From NCBI GenBank assembly GCA_964304625.1, contig OZ199840.1, positions 10,788,001 to 10,852,000 of the forward strand: a stretch of 64,000 nucleotides of DNA. Reading direction: 5' to 3'. Position numbers and translations under genes: made by a program. Below the pieces are notes generated by a model. The model ran no database searches, was not told the DNA's origin, and saw only the letters and a list, made by a program, of their open reading frames with translations. Shown here piece after piece: positions 1-14,221 of this stretch. Within the stretch, counting starts at the first letter, position 1, and each line of letters begins with the position of its first letter. Source of the stretch: Kudoa neothunni (Eukaryota; Cnidaria).

Positions 1-290
1 AACATTATATGATTAATTTTTCATCAAAATTTGGAGTTATTAAGGATAACCATTATTTAGATTGATTGAAAATAAAAAAGATATGGAGAATGATTATGTT
101 CATAGTAGTATAAGATGTGTATAGAAAAATGTTAACCCTCTAAGGCAGGGACTCTCAACCGGGGTAAATTTTAAATGACAGGGGTTAGATTAATTACCAT
201 CAAAATTGGATAGGAGAAATTTTTGTACAATGGGCTTGTGAGGTACTTAAGGATTCCTAAGGAACTATATTATTTAGGGCTATAAAACTC
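1..290. repeat. 3' flank of a surface-gene unit, copy 1
   Basis: This stretch matches 17391-17716 and 33248-33580, which lie just behind the plus-strand surface genes at 14222 and 31224. It includes the shared hAT-like start CTCTCAACCGGGGTAAAT near 155. It implies that another gene of the same family ends just left of the window. The match stops near 290, where unrelated sequence begins. Confidence 0.75.
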
Positions 291-433
291 AATACGGTAG
301 GTGACGGCTCGTGCGCACCTGCCATGATTTAATGACTTACACTATAGTGCGTCTAATTAAAATGAATCGAATAAAAGCATAACAATTATAATAAATTATT
401 AAAACCTTAGTTTTCGTTTTACTTTGTTGTATA

Positions 434-2462
434 CAGTGGGTGAGGGCTAATTCGTACTTTTATTCATCGCACGCGCAAAAAATTTGGGTCGATTTTATAA
501 GAAATGTGATATTATCCTACTTTTTTAAAATAAAATTTGTTATTTTCGTTTGCTCAAATCCTTTTTTTGAGATTAGAAACATTTCTTCTTCTAGTTTGTG
601 AAGATAAGATAATCCAACATATTTGATCCATTCTTAATGAAGTATCCCTTTAAATATTCAAAGCACTTCAGCGCTTCTTTCGTGGTATATGACTTTTCTT
701 TGTATGTTTCGGGTTCACAATCAAACAATTTCTTTATATCAATGGTTACGCCATCGTTTCCACGGTTGTCCTCAAATTCACAGACTTGAACGAGTTCTTC
801 TTCATCTTGGCATTGTATTATCTCTGGATCGTCGATTTCATCTAAAACTTCATGGTTTATGGGTTCGTCTATGTACAATTATTAAGTTTGTATAAAATAG
901 TAATAAGGGTCTTCGTTACCATCGAATCTAAATCTAGCTTTCTTTGGATCGTTACATTCTCCCACGATTTTTTTACAAGCACCAACGCATCTAATAAATC
1001 AATTGGCTTAAGTTCGACATCATTCTCAACTAAAAATGTAGATCTATTTATTGGATATCTTCTATAAACAGCTTTAAATGAATTAATACTCCCTTGATTC
1101 ATAGGTTGCAAAACATTAGTTGTGTTTTTAGGGAAAAATAATGATTAAATATTTGATAATTATAATGGTGAATGGCAACTCGCATTATCATGAAATAGCA
1201 CAATTTTTTTGTTCTGCTCTTTGAAATTAGAATTTAATTTAACTAAATATTTCTTAAATATCTCTGAGGTCATCCATGCTTTCTTAATGGAGAAGTAAGG
1301 AACTGGATTATCTTTCAAATTTTTAAAACACCTTGGTTTTTCATGATGACCAATCACTAATGGTTCCAATTTTTCGCCTAATAATGATGCTCCCAATAAA
1401 AGCGTAACTCTTTTTTTGATCGCTTTGAGCATTTTGCATTTACCTCAGTAGATAGAACGTAACTTCTTCCTAAATTAGGTTAACATAAATACGTTCGAGT
1501 GAATATAATGTATTGTAAAATAGTTCTTAAAAAATTCCAATGGGAATTTGTTGATGATTGACATAAATTAAATGTTGATATAATTATTTTTTTAACGACA
1601 TGTAGCAAGTCAATGACGCTTTTTGTCGTTATTGTGTAGCTTATGTATCTTACTGGGATGTTGTTTATAGAACAAAGCTGTTTCATCAAGGTTGTACACT
1701 TGTTCAGCTTTATAATTTTTCAATATATTTTTGAATTGAAGTTCCAATCATCGACAGTTTCCATGTTTACCATGTTTGCCTCGGCATGAAAATTTGGTCG
1801 TCGTAAATTACATCTTTCGTTAAATCCACGAAACCAACCATAGCTCATATCCTCCGCTTCTTTATTAATGGTTTTTGCAAATTCATTTCGTTTTGAAATA
1901 ATTTCCAACGACGAAATTTCCAATTTTTTTGGACCTCATCCATATTAACCACTCAAAAACTTGTTGATCAATTTCATCATTCGAACCCTTTTTTAAGGTT
2001 TTACGATTTTTCTTGACTACTCCGATCTTAACGGAGCTCCTTATTTCCTCTTTTTTCAATAATATTCCATTCAAAGTTGAAATAGAGGATAAACCAAAAT
2101 GTTTCACTGTGTGACTTTTAGCATTTTTTGGAGGCTAAATTTCGAAGTATTTAATAATATTATATTTTTCGGTAAGTGTCATCCATTTACGCTTTCTTTA
2201 TTCATCCATATTTCTGTATTAAATGATATCGGCGCGCTCTTTGCATCCCTGCTCCGCGGAAATTAGTGCGAATTATCCATCAATGGGTTTAACTTATAAA
2301 ATTTTCTTATATTTAACAGGATAAAACATTTTAAAGTTGAATATCGTCATAATTAATGATTCTATTCCTATATATAATGATAAAAACCTCCAGGTTTATT
2401 TATTTTGGCGACAATGAAAAAAGTGCGAGTTACCTATACTGCGAATTAGCCGTCACTCAATG
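434..2462 (-). mobile_element. Tigger/pogo-type DNA transposon, family 1, dead
   Basis: The ends are inverted repeats, CAGTGGGTGAGGGCTAATTC at 434 and its imperfect complement ending at 2462, and both sides are flanked by TA, the target duplication of Tc1/mariner-type elements. Between them the minus strand codes pieces of a Tigger transposase. The TIRs differ from those of the elements at 10270 and 58147, so this is a separate family. Confidence 0.8.
591..2107 (-). pseudogene. Tigger-like transposase, broken
   Basis: Read from 2107 downward, the pieces follow the family order. An N-terminal helix-turn-helix part comes first (near 2107-1930), then a CENP-B-type DNA-binding part with GWFRGFNERCNLRRPNFHAE (near 1830). 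The DDE catalytic region has LEPLVIGHHEKPRCFKNL and FHDNASCHSP (1160-1400), followed by the Tigger-typical QPMNQGSINSFKAVYRR (near 1100) and an acidic tail (591-870). Several frame changes and stops separate the pieces, so no active enzyme can be made. The element is a neutral relic by this criterion. Confidence 0.8.
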
Positions 2463-4274
2463 TATAAAAATTAGATCAAATTTACGACTCGTGAGCACTA
2501 AGCTTAAGAATAAAGTTGCCAAATGATGGGTCATGGGCACTTAAAGAAAACTAAGACGTTACGTTATTTGAAAGATAAAATGGATATAATGCCATATTAT
2601 GAAAGAATATCGAATGGGGAAAACAGATAAACTAAAATTCTCAATTATTTTAACTTAAAATATTCATTTTTTTAAATAGGATTTTGGGTAATAAAGAATC
2701 CAATATAAAGTCTCATAATGGTATGAAAATTACAAATAACCACAAAAAATTTACTATTTCTATGAATGATGCTTTAATTTATTTAAGAAAACTGTACATA
2801 TTCTTCAGAAAACGACGTTTTACGATTCAAGAATGTCAGAGCTTTACCAGTAAAATATTAAAAACTTTTCCAAAGCAAAATCCAACCAATAAGTATGCTA
2901 AAAACTTTTAGTTATATTTTATTAGGTATATCAATTAATTTTATGAAATTATGCATATCAATATATATTAAATTTATCTTTATTATTAACTCTTACTCCT
3001 ACTTCTCTTGATTACTGAAAATGATTCATTTGTTACGCAACACTTCCTTAAGATATAATGATTCATTAATTAAGTTTTCTGCATGTTTATATTTAAAATC
3101 ATCCAAACCTTTATGATTAAAATAAAAAATAATTTTAATTGTAATAAAATTTGATGTGTAAATTGCATTTATTATTTTTTTAAATTTTTGTTGACAGAAA
3201 TCATTGGTATTATCATCACGTCGTCTAAATGGTTTGTTTCTACAAATCAAAGTCAAGGATCGACTGGATTAATCACATTTAAAATTTACATGATTGCTAT
3301 AAGAAAATATTATTTTATTAATATACTTTTGACTATAAATACAAACATAATGATAAATAAGAATGACTAAATGGCAAGATTCCATATTAAAATTTTGCTT
3401 TGTTCGCATGCGTCATGACGGCTCGAAGCAGGGCTGCCACCCGGTTTTAGAACAAACCCAAGGTCGAGAAAAAAACTAATCGAAAATACAACAAAAAATA
3501 GAATCATGTCTATTAAAGTTTTTGATCATTTTCCGAGTCTTTAATTACGTCTACAAAATTAAATTTAAATTTATCGTCGTATTATTGCAATTTATTGACG
3601 CGAACACTCACTCAAACTCAATGTCTAATATAGATCAGTGTGTTTGCAATGAATGAATTAATTAATAGTTCAAGATATATTTTGAAATAACGTAAATTTT
3701 TTTATTATGTGCGACAATGTTAACTGAACAATTGTGTAATCGTGTCATTTAAATAATCTATTGTGCTGTCGTTCAATATTTTAAATGTTTAAAGCCTGCA
3801 CGATATAATCTGAATAGGATACGTAATTAAAAAAATATATATATATATATCAATGTCGCACATAATAAAATTTGTGTTATGATTCAATGTTTACAAGTTT
3901 CCAATAAAACCCCAAGATTTTGTAAAAAATGAAAAAAAAACCTCAAGAACCCAAGGTCTTGGGAAAAAACTCAGGCCCTGGCTCGAGGGCAACTCGAACC
4001 CAATTCCTATTTTAATGCCCACGGCCTGTCACCCACTGTAATAAGAATTATCTTACTTAAGTTTTTTATAATAAATTTTTACGATATAACCATGCTTAAG
4101 ATATTAATATTTTGAGCTGGAAATTTGTTAATATAATTTGACCAGATTTCAAATTAATAAAAATTTAATTAGAATTAGAGACAAAAACAAGGAATTCGGG
4201 GTCAATATAAAAAGGAGACAAATCTTATGAAATCGCATTATTTTATCTTTAAAGCCACATGCAAAAATTGAAAA
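2463..4274. other. Gene-poor AT-rich stretch
   Basis: No gene could be supported. A 75-codon open frame at 2684-2911 on the plus strand resembles nothing I know. The stretch GGCCTGTCACCCACTG ending at 4038, followed by TA, looks like a Tigger-type end. GGTAGGTGACGGCTCG near 297 could be its partner, in which case the element at 434 would be nested inside an older one. That pairing is weak. A (TA)n run lies at 3835-3850. Confidence 0.4.
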
Positions 4275-6875
4275 GGTAATGAGGGAGTATCCATCTCCAA
4301 AAATTCATTCTTTTGCGCTTGTAAAAACCTACCGATTTTATTATAAATTGTCTTTATACATTTTTAAATATGTAGTAATCACAAATATCTTTAAAAATAT
4401 CAGTTTAAAAAAATCAATAAAAATGCAGCTTTGGTCATTATCGTAACGTGCGCACAACTTTGTGCGTCCTTTTTTGCGCTTTATTTCCCTAAGTTTCCAT
4501 ATATATGCAACTTTGAGACCATTAATATGTTCAATTTAATTAAATTTTATAATATCATTAGTATTATCAATAGATCTCTACTTTAGTTCTACATTTTGGG
4601 TATTAGATATAATTTTTGTGATTTTAATTATTGGTTTAAAAATTTTTATCAGAGATAAATTAATGAGTTATATTTAAAAGTTTCTGAAACAAGCTATCGA
4701 CTGAAGCTTAGTAATGGTAGAATTTAAGTCGCAGCACCAGTTTTACAAGCTGCTTCTAGATCAAGGAACATTGCTAAACTCCTTACCCAGGAACGGTCTA
4801 TTGCAGAGAATGCCGAACAGGTGCAAGAATTGTCGTGGGTATAAAACCTATAAATTAAAGATTGAACGAAGGTTAAAAACAATTCCACAGATCTACAATT
4901 TATTTGTGAATCAGAAAAATCCACTTATATTTGTTCAAAGTAATTTTATGTTACAGGAATTATTCTAGATATACTTGTAAGACATGTCTCTCTCTAAGAA
5001 CCTCAACTCTCTTTGGAATTATGAATAAATTTCAAGACAATTCTTCAAAGTTATCGGTTTCCTATATTTTTGAGCTGGTTTATTTGTGGGCTATGGATGA
5101 GCTTAGACACCAGATGATCATTTTAACTGGAATAACAGGAAAAACTATTACATATTGGTACTCATCCTTAAGAAAAATTTGTTGGGAAAATTTTCAGCGG
5201 CGTGACAAGTTCGACGGAAAAAGAATTATTGAAATAGACGAATGACTTTTGGGGGAAACGGAAAAATAATCGTGGTAGGTACTTGGGAGCAGATGACTGG
5301 AGAAGCGCCCCTAATGAAACGTATTCTCCATCATCATCATGATCTGATGATGACACGGATGATGATGCTGGTGGCACTAATGTCGAAAGATATAGGAAAG
5401 GAATAGAAGGTCCATGGGTAGTTGGAATTTATGAATGTTCCGTTGACGGTGAAGGTAATCGTAAATTTCTGGAGTAGATATTTTTTATTGTGGATCGAAG
5501 GGATAAATGTACCCTTATACCCCTAATTTTTCAAGAGGTATCACATGGCTCCACAATTTACACAGACGAATGGAAAGGGTACAAATGGTTAAGAATTTAC
5601 GGATATAACCATATAGCTATAAACTACTCAGAAGAATACGTTACAGATTACGGGGATCATACAAACACTGTAGAGGTTGTATGGCACCATTTAAAAACGA
5701 AGCTTTTGCGAAGGATGAGTGGTGTGCCGAAAGATATGCTTCAATTGTATCTGGCTGAGGAGTTATCACGATCGAAAAATGAAAATTCATGGGGGTTTTC
5801 GATTTTATTAGGAAAGAGATAACAAGAATATATTCCATTAACAATAATAATAATGAAAATTAGTTTATTCAATTCTGTTGTACGATTCTTCTTCGATTTA
5901 CGGACACACATTTAGTATCTTTTATATAACAACAATTTAAACTTTGTTATATTGTATCATTAAGTTACGTACATTTAAAAATTATGGAGAATATAGTTTT
6001 CACTACGGAAATTTATTACCAATATTTTAAAAGTTAATCATTTGATCGATAGAACATAAGCTCTACCAAACGAATACACTAATGCGTTAAAAAACGATAT
6101 ATATTTTTGTATGCCGATAATTTTTTTTTATTCCATATAATATAAGTTGTTAACAAATTTATGACAACCATTGATTACTTTTTGGTTGTCTTGGGTGACG
6201 AAATAATAAAACTAAACAAAATGCTTCATTTTTAATATGTTTGCGTTCGTGTAGAGTCCAAAACTAGAGATCATTAAGTAACCTTCTCATTCAAAACGAA
6301 TTCCTTTAATTATTAATGTTTCCATTATACAGTAATTTATTAAATAATTTGTGAGTTTCTAATTCACTACAAATATGGGAAATATTATGATAGACACAAT
6401 AATATTACAATTATTCGCAACGTTAAAAAAATAAATCACTAAGACAATTATATAAGCTAAAGTTAGTTGGTTTCGACATTTCTAATCAATTAAACTTTTA
6501 TTTTTTAACGATTCTTTCTGGGTAGAAGTTAATTTAAATTCAAACAAATTATCTAAATCTATTACTGCTGAGTCAATTATGTTTTTCACCCATAAATGCT
6601 ATAATATGACTAATTTGGAGATAATGATAGCCGCAAAGTTGCATACATGTGGAAACTTAGGGAAATATAGCGCGAAAAAAAACGTACAAAGTTATGATCA
6701 CGCTATAATAATGACCGAAACTGCATTTTTATTGATTTTTTTAAACAGATATTTTTAAAGATACTTGTAATCACTTTACATTTAAAAAATGTATAAAGAA
6801 GATTTATAATAAACTCGGTAGGTTTGCACAAGCGCAAAAAGGCGAATTTTTGGAGGTGGATACTCCCCCATTACC
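4275..6875 (+). mobile_element. Merlin-type DNA transposon with long terminal inverted repeats
   Basis: Positions 4275 to about 4526 are repeated in inverted order at about 6624-6875, so the TIRs are about 250 bp. They begin GGTAATGAGGGAGTATCC. The flanks ATTGAAAA (4267-4274) and ATTAAAAA (6876-6883) form an 8-bp target duplication with one mismatch, the size expected for Merlin. The inside carries an IS1595/ISXO2-like transposase on the plus strand. Confidence 0.85.
4714..5822 (+). pseudogene. Merlin (IS1595-like) transposase, broken
   Basis: A DDE transposase of the IS1595/ISXO2 class, which cuts and pastes its own element. An N-terminal zinc-ribbon remnant (CKNC near 4830, CKTC near 4980) comes first. 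The first catalytic Asp lies in KRIIEIDE (near 5235), VDRRDKCTLIPLIF follows near 5490, the second Asp is in STIYTDEWKGY (near 5550), and the Glu is in HTNTVEVVWHHLKT (near 5660-5700). In-frame stops follow the first Asp and frame changes occur in the N-terminal part, so this copy is inactive. A second, different copy lies at 18581-19494. Confidence 0.85.
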
Positions 6876-6987
6876 ATTAAAAATAACAATAATTTCAGCT
6901 AACAACTTCCAATACCAAACAATGCTACGTGATCAAATAATCTTATTAATAAATATTACCTATAAAATATAGTTAACAAAAATTAAT

Positions 6988-9983
6988 TTAATCTTTTTTC
7001 TTCTTCAATACTACGATTCCACCTATCGTTACGACCACAACCACAGCAACGCATGCAATAATGATTCTATAAAAAGGTTAGTTCATATATCAATATTTAA
7101 AGATGTTTACATAAGTTTAGTTTTATCCCTAAAAAACATTAAATAAAATTAAATAAAATCACTTTACTAAACTCACCCTGAGCTACTTTTAGCTCCTACG
7201 ATATATAACATTAAATCACACTGTGAACAAATAATATACCTTGTTGTATGTCCGCACCACCGAAAATATTGTTATCTTGAGCACTGTAAACAGTCAAATA
7301 ATAGTTATTCCAATCAGGTAAATTATTTATTTTGAACTCTTTACAGGTTTCAAAGGCAGTGCATCTGTCTACATTTTTTCCCATGCAAGATTTTACTACC
7401 GCATTAGACTTGACACTACTGTTACGTAACTCCCATTTGCATTTTGATTTATCGTTCATGCCGGCTGGGAGTGTGGTGGTTACAATGAAACTGTTCCCAT
7501 CACGTGTAATGACGACTGATATCAATTTTGAGGAGTCAGTTGGGTTTACTTGTGGTGCACCTAATATAAGTTTCGTTTAAAAAATTCATAATAGAGACAC
7601 TAATTGTAATACTTGATTCTATGATATGCTCTTTTTGTGAAGATTTTCCGATAGCTGTGACTAAAATTTTGTATGTATTGGCTGCTTCATACTCGGGAAA
7701 TGTTATGGAACTGCAAAGGGGATTTGAAGAACATGTGTTAGTGCTTTTCGCGGCACCAGCACGTTGTGTATTTGAATTATCTGAAACTGACGATTTCGCC
7801 TTTGGCATTAGACCACCGTCTGCTACCATTGGTGTAGCAATTCTAGCTATACTGAGGTCTTTAGAACTTAATCTGGAAACAGGAACTGAAACGGGTGTTG
7901 GTGATACTGGGGCGGTAACAGGTGGCGTTACTTTCGGCACCACTGGACATGTGTAATAGTCTGTGTAATCGTTGCCAGTCTTCTTTTGTATGATATAACT
8001 GCATGTTGCACTTGGATCCACGGAATTTAATTGTGCCTTCAATGCCAAACCATCCAAGGTGATCTTGTGTGTTATCATTAAAGTTGTTAATGCTATTAAA
8101 AAATCATAGAATAAATTAAAACTTCAATAACCTGTTCGTATTTCTTTGTAATCTTTTATATCGTAGTCCATATGTGCGATCACTCTGATGTCATAAAGAG
8201 CGTTTGGTTCAAGGTCTTCTAGAGTAACTTGATCCCTGCAAATTCCTCTACACGGAGTGTTGCCATTACATTTCGCGGGATAAAAGCTATCTAATCCAGC
8301 TGGACTCATCAAATACTCACAGGTAGGTTCATTTTGTCTATTTTCGGGTGAATTTCCACCAACAGCTGTAAGAGAAACTGTCGTATCTGTCTTTGTAGGA
8401 TCAGTAGTTTCATATGCTTTATCTCCCTTTTCTGTATAATTCATTATTTTATAAAATTATTATAATGATTTACTTGTTCTTATGAATATATTTTCTTTAT
8501 AAATCGTTGAAACATCATCTCCTTCTAATGTGATCTCAATCATATAAGCTTTTCCCTCTGGAAGTTTCTCTATTGTCAATTTAGAGCAATTGGTGCTACA
8601 TTTATCGTCGTCTGAACTAGCAGTGGAACATTTTGTTTCTTCTAGAGTGTCTGGTTTGATTTTGTCCGCAAAATAGTGTTTAAGAGTACATTTATCAATT
8701 TTCGGGTTATCAGTGCTTTTAAATAGGGCACTATCAATTGACACTCCCTGGTGCGTGTACTCTGACAGGAATCCTTCAGTTGATCCAGTAATTGCTAAAG
8801 GAAATAAGAAAAAATTAACATTAATATACGGATTACTGATTTTAGTTCGTTCGCAATCTCCGAAATTACCACTAGTAGGATTTATGTCGTGGTGCCTTGT
8901 TTGGATTAAAATTTTGTAAATCTTTTTACCCACAATGCCATTGAGTTCGACGTACTTACAAGGGGCGTAACAGCTCTTGTCGGCTTTACCACAAATTGAT
9001 GTATATTTTAGATTGTTTGTAGTATCCTGACCATCTTTTAGACTGAACAAGCATATTTCAGATGATAGCGAGTTAGTGAATTTAATTCCTACTTTGTCCC
9101 CAGTTTTGGCAACAATATAAAACTGAGGCTTATAAATGTCTATGCTTTTCTTCATGTATTCATTAGGCATATTGTAAAAGAAACTAGGATAATTTTCGCA
9201 TCTTACTTCATAATACGATAACAATAAATCAAAATCAACAATGTTCAATGTATTATCACTAATACAATCGCCCCCCTTGGTACCATCTGCATATTTAATA
9301 TCCTTATAATAAATAGGACAATTTACACGTTCACATGTTTTTGCTGCCAATTTCAGCTTATTTTTGCTGGCTGTTTCTGCAGAAAGAGACACGGTAATTT
9401 GTGGATTAACCAATAATGCTAAATTCAATTTATTTTATTATTAGATAAAATGGATTTACGTATTGAATATCCGAATACTTTTGCTTCTGCCCCCTGAGTG
9501 ATGTCTTTAATAGTATTTGTGTTCTCGCCTACGTAGACGAATATGTATTTTGTTCTTGGCGACAACTTTTTGTAATCAATAGTATTCGTATTAATGTCAC
9601 AATCGACAACACATTTATCGGCAGCTTCACCATCGGTATTAGCAGTGCAGCTGTCGATGTTCATAAATGCAGCTGCTGGTGGTGCAGCCGAAGTACCAAG
9701 AGTGGACGCAATTTCTGCCTCGTTAGATCTCCTTAAAAGGCACTTTTTTCCATTTGGATATTCAGAGCCTCCAAGATTGATTTTAATTTTGTCTGAGCTA
9801 TTAACTGTATCTTTCACAATCTGATATGTCAGTGTTTTTGTTGTAGCCGGAGCCGCAGCAGGAGAACTTGGACTTGCAACAGCATTGGCTGAGCTTGATA
9901 ATAAAATACCTATACTTACATCAGTATTAAAATTAACTCAGGAAGATACCTAAAACAAGGTAAAGAAATCCAGTTATTTTCAT
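6988..9983 (-). CDS. Type I membrane protein with tandem Cys-rich modules (surface gene A)
   Basis: Nine exons read from 9983 down: 9983-9950, 9909-9460, 9418-8837, 8794-8474, 8431-8132, 8092-7613, 7560-7240, 7195-7177, 7066-6988. They join in frame to 861 residues. Introns are 39-52 bp except the last (110 bp). Exon 1 plus the start of exon 2 give a signal peptide beginning MKITGFLYLVLG. Exons 2-7 each hold one module (exon 3 perhaps two). They carry the shared pattern of four cysteines with a CX3C pair (for example CSTNC, CRGIC), then L-x-P-x3-Y as in LEPNALYDIRV, reminiscent of fibronectin III strands. Exon 6 adds a Pro/Val/Thr-rich spacer. The last exon is one membrane span, IIIACVAVVVVVTIGG, ending KKKKD. 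The protein is predicted to be extracellular and anchored. Function unknown. Confidence 0.85.
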
Positions 9984-10269
9984 GATTTTCAATTAAATGA
10001 GCTACCAATTGATGGTTCGGAATACAATTGACCCGAATTTCACTTATTTATGGATACAACGATTCATTCATTATCAGGTATAAAAACTTTGACTATATAA
10101 TAATTATTCAAACTATTAACAAATTATTTTAAACCAATTTTTTGTTATCTACCTCAAATCGGTGTGGTAAATTATTTAGAACTTTTAATGGAATCATAAG
10201 TTTTCCTACATTACATTGTTTTTAGAGTAATATCGAAGTAAAATATTAAGCTTTAGAAAAATAATGGTA

Positions 10270-12256
10270 CCGAAGGCAATTGGTTTTTCGTACTTTTCAG
10301 AGCGCGCGTGTCTTAAAAATCATGATAGTTGGGGAATGATTTAAATGGGTTTTAATTAAAATTTTTATTATTTTCTGTTTCATTTAATATAAATAATTAA
10401 AAATAAACCCGTTGAATGCTATTACCGATTTGAGAAAATTTAATTTTTTTATATTTTAAATGACATTTAACATTTATTTCAAAATCTTATTTATTGTAAG
10501 AATAAATTTTCCGTAAAATTCCGTCTTTGTGATTAAATAAAAATTTATTCTGCTGTAAATTTTGAGCTAAATGATCTCGAATTAAATTATTGCAGCTACA
10601 AGAAACGATAGTAATGGTTTTCTGTTATCTTATCTCACCAATTTTTATCAATTTTGACAATCAATAATGAAAAATTGCTAATAGAAACCAAATAATAACT
10701 GAGAAACAACTTTAAGAATCGTTTTTTTGGAAATAATCAGTTATCTTAGTTTGGCTAAATTTTTTTGAATAATATGTTTGACAACGCACTTTCCAGCTTT
10801 ATGAACAAGTTGTACGCATCAATTGCATTAGGCTTGATGAAACTTTAAAGTTTTTTAATTGATTCTATAACTTCCATCGAAGAAATATCATCGATTAGTA
10901 AATCTAAGGATATATCGTCATCATAACGGTTCTTTTACCTTTTCTATGTTATGCTGTATGTTAACTGAATCTTCATTATTCATAGAAAATTATCGTGTTC
11001 CTCTAGAATCATCTCGTCAATTTCCACATCAATTTCGGTTTGTTCATCGAGCGTAATTTCATTGTTTATATCTTTATCGTTAGCAGAAGAAAATCTAACT
11101 TTAAAACAATTTAATATGGTCTTATTTCCAACAGACTCACACGCTTCTTCAATTAAAAATATAGATTCCACGTAATCTGAGGAAGTTGGGAGAGAGCTAG
11201 CTTATGTGAATACAAAGAACTTTTTTATAATTTCTCATTTATATGGCTAAAATCGTTGTGAAAATTAGAAATTGTACTGTCGAATATAAAACAATTTTAT
11301 TGTAATTTATTCAAAAAATTATTTATAACAATTATATATTTAATAAATATATGATCAGTCATTCATGCTTTTTCGCTGCACTCATACTTTAGTATAATAT
11401 TTTTCACATTTTTGGAGCATCTCGATTTAGAAGAATGCAAAATAATCAAAGGATCGAGTTTCTTACCAGATTTGAAAGCACCAAAGAGGATTGTTATTAT
11501 TTTTTTTTATTCGATTATAGGCTTTCTCCTTAGTTTTAATATAGCTCTTTCCTAAAACTGTGCAAACATATACAAACAAAAATTTTAGTTCTTGTTGCTG
11601 ATAGTATAGCGCAATTTCGTCAATTTTAAAAACACAGTCGGGTGAGCAGACCTTTATTACATCTAATAACATCGGAATCCACTTTTAATTGTTTCGCTGT
11701 CACGATACAAAAATCATCATGATAATTTTGCAATTTTAGGTTGAATATTGATTAAACCATTTAAACTGTTGGTTGTGAATGAATCCACACATAAATAATT
11801 TGAGCGAAATTCTCTCATCTTATTAATCATATCAATAGAAATTGGCTCTATTTTTTGAGCGCATCAAATTAATCGACTCAAACTTCTCCGAATCAAACTC
11901 TTTGTTGATACAATATTTCAATTTTTTTCGGTGAAGCCATCCCACCTTCACGGGATTTCAATATTTCTTCTTTCTTATCAAGAATTCTATCCAATGTTGA
12001 AATTGTAAGAAGTTTAAAATATCGGACGGTAACATCCCCAGCTCCCTTATTAGACAAATGTTCGAAAAATTCGATTATTTCAAATTCTTACTTAATTGTA
12101 ACGCTTTTTTTTGTTTTCGTCATTCTTTCTTTATTTTTAAACTTTTTTAAATTAAATTTTAATGATATTCTAATATTGAATCTTTACTTTTACAGAAAAT
12201 TTCAGAGTAAACGAGAAACAAGAAGTTAAAAAGTACGAAAAATCGATTGCCTACTG
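10270..12256 (-). mobile_element. Tigger/pogo-type DNA transposon, family 2, dead
   Basis: The right end reads AAATCGATTGCCTACTG up to 12256; the left end at 10270 is a worn copy of its complement (GAAGGCAATTGG), preceded by TA. The inside matches the element at 58147-60337, including the acidic C-terminal piece FSSANDKDINNE (near 11080) and the DDE-side fragment CVFKIDEIALYYQQ (near 11620). The reading frame is broken in many places. The minus strand is coding, as in its relative. Confidence 0.7.
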
Positions 12257-14221
12257 AAATAATATTTATTATAGAGGGTATTTTGGGCTGAAATTTGATA
12301 TACGCCACCCTTTACGCCCAGTTCAAAAAGAGAATTATTTTGTAATAAACGAGATTATATTTACTACTAACGATAAGTATGTAATAGTTAATAGTCATTC
12401 TAACACGATGTCATACATCACTATTTGAAGAGCATTGATAAAACCATTCCACAAATCATTGCAGTTTTTTTCTCCTTCATAGAAATTCAGCAAGGAATTC
12501 GGGTAATGTGGAGCGTGTGGTTCCCCCATTTTTAGCGTTTTTACGACTTTTTCCGTCGGGAGCGGTTCCAAAAAATCTTATATGCTATTCTCATCTGGAG
12601 TGAATCAAAATTTTTCTTCTAATCGCATATATGACAGTGTAGTAAACAATATAATCTCTATGTTATACACTAGTTTCTGTATTCCACCATGAAGGAATAC
12701 GATTTTGAGTACATATTGTACATCGAACTATTTTTTTATTTTTACATGATATCTTTAAATAAATTAGCAGTAAGTCATTATTGATGGCTGCTGTTCAGAC
12801 ATGTAGAATATTGAAAATTTATCCAGTCAAAACATTTTTTCTTAATTATAGCAATATAACTATTTTCAGTGTTACATATCTTCCCATTCGAAACGCTCTA
12901 TCATTTAAGACAATTATTGAGTGTTAATTGGTAAATTTACTCCTAACTTTGACTTTAAAAAGTAATTATTAACTGGAAAATGTATAAACAACTAATGTAT
13001 TAGTTCGAAAGAATGTCTAAAAATTGAAATAATCTCCAGGAATGAATTTTCTTTGATTGGGAATAAATTCATGAAAAATAAACATAATTACACGATATAG
13101 ATATAATTTTTTATTTTGATTTTTTTGATCTGCCATCTATTCAAGAACCATTCGTGTTTATTCATTTTAATAATAAAAATAATAATTCTATGAATATAAA
13201 TTAACGAACAATTAGCACAATAGAAAGGTTCGATACACTTAAATACGATGGGAACCATTAAAATAGACTCAAGTTTTTTAAGTAAAATTTCATATGTATA
13301 ATTGAAAAAAGTTTAAAATGATAAATTTATATAAGTAATTATCAAAAGATAGTAAAAAAATAATAGTAAGTTGATGTTATTATTATTTTACTAATTAGAA
13401 AATTAAATTTGATGTGATAATAAAAAGTGTGAGATAAATTGGGATTAAGGGATTTTAAATGTATCACTTTCATGAATGATGAAGTTATTTTTACATGCTC
13501 CAAATCCTATTATAATAATTCTCACTCTAATTTTAGGAAAAATGAAGAATAATAATATTTTGGAGGTACGACATACTTCATTGTTGTGATATACTTATGA
13601 TAAAATCAAGCAGAAAAATAATCGGAACTTAATTTTATAAACACATGGCGTGAAAAATGAATTTTTCGCATTATTTTATCTTCGCACTTTATACGAAAAA
13701 CAAAAAATAAAATTATATTAAAAATAAGAACATTTCAATTTTATCAGCGTTAAGTTATTTTAATGTACTTGAATTTAATTTGGATATCCATTTAGTTATA
13801 AATTATACTTATTTCCTTAATATATAAAAATAAATCAATTATTTAGTTCTAATTAAAATAAGCGTTTATTAGGTATAATGTTAGTGAATCAATTAGGGAT
13901 TTTATGTTATGCTTAAATTCATTAGTATTAATACATTCATTCATTCATTCATCACATCATATTTAATCAATGAACGGTTTACATTAATTATTGTTATTAT
14001 TTTGTATGCTATATTCATATCATACTGAAATAATATAAACTCTTAATTTTCAGAGGTTATTTAAATAAAAATTATATCGTTTATGTTATATTAAATTATG
14101 ATTTAATTAGTAAATATTATAACGTTTTTTATATAATAGACTTCAACGTAATTGAATAATTCTATTTGAACAAGTGTGACGGTGTGACGGCAACTTCCGT
14201 GAGATAATTAGATTCAATACA
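12257..14221. other. AT-rich intergenic region upstream of surface gene B
   Basis: I see no gene here. A short (ATTC)n tract lies at about 13934-13953. The last few hundred bases should contain the promoter of the gene starting at 14222, but I recognise no specific motif. Confidence 0.5.
13934..13953. repeat. (ATTC)n microsatellite
   Basis: About five tandem copies of CATT directly visible in the AT-rich stretch before the gene at 14222. Confidence 0.9.

Noticed and set aside
2684-2911. 75-codon open frame
   Set aside because: Lys/Asn-rich as expected by chance in AT-rich DNA, no recognisable motif.
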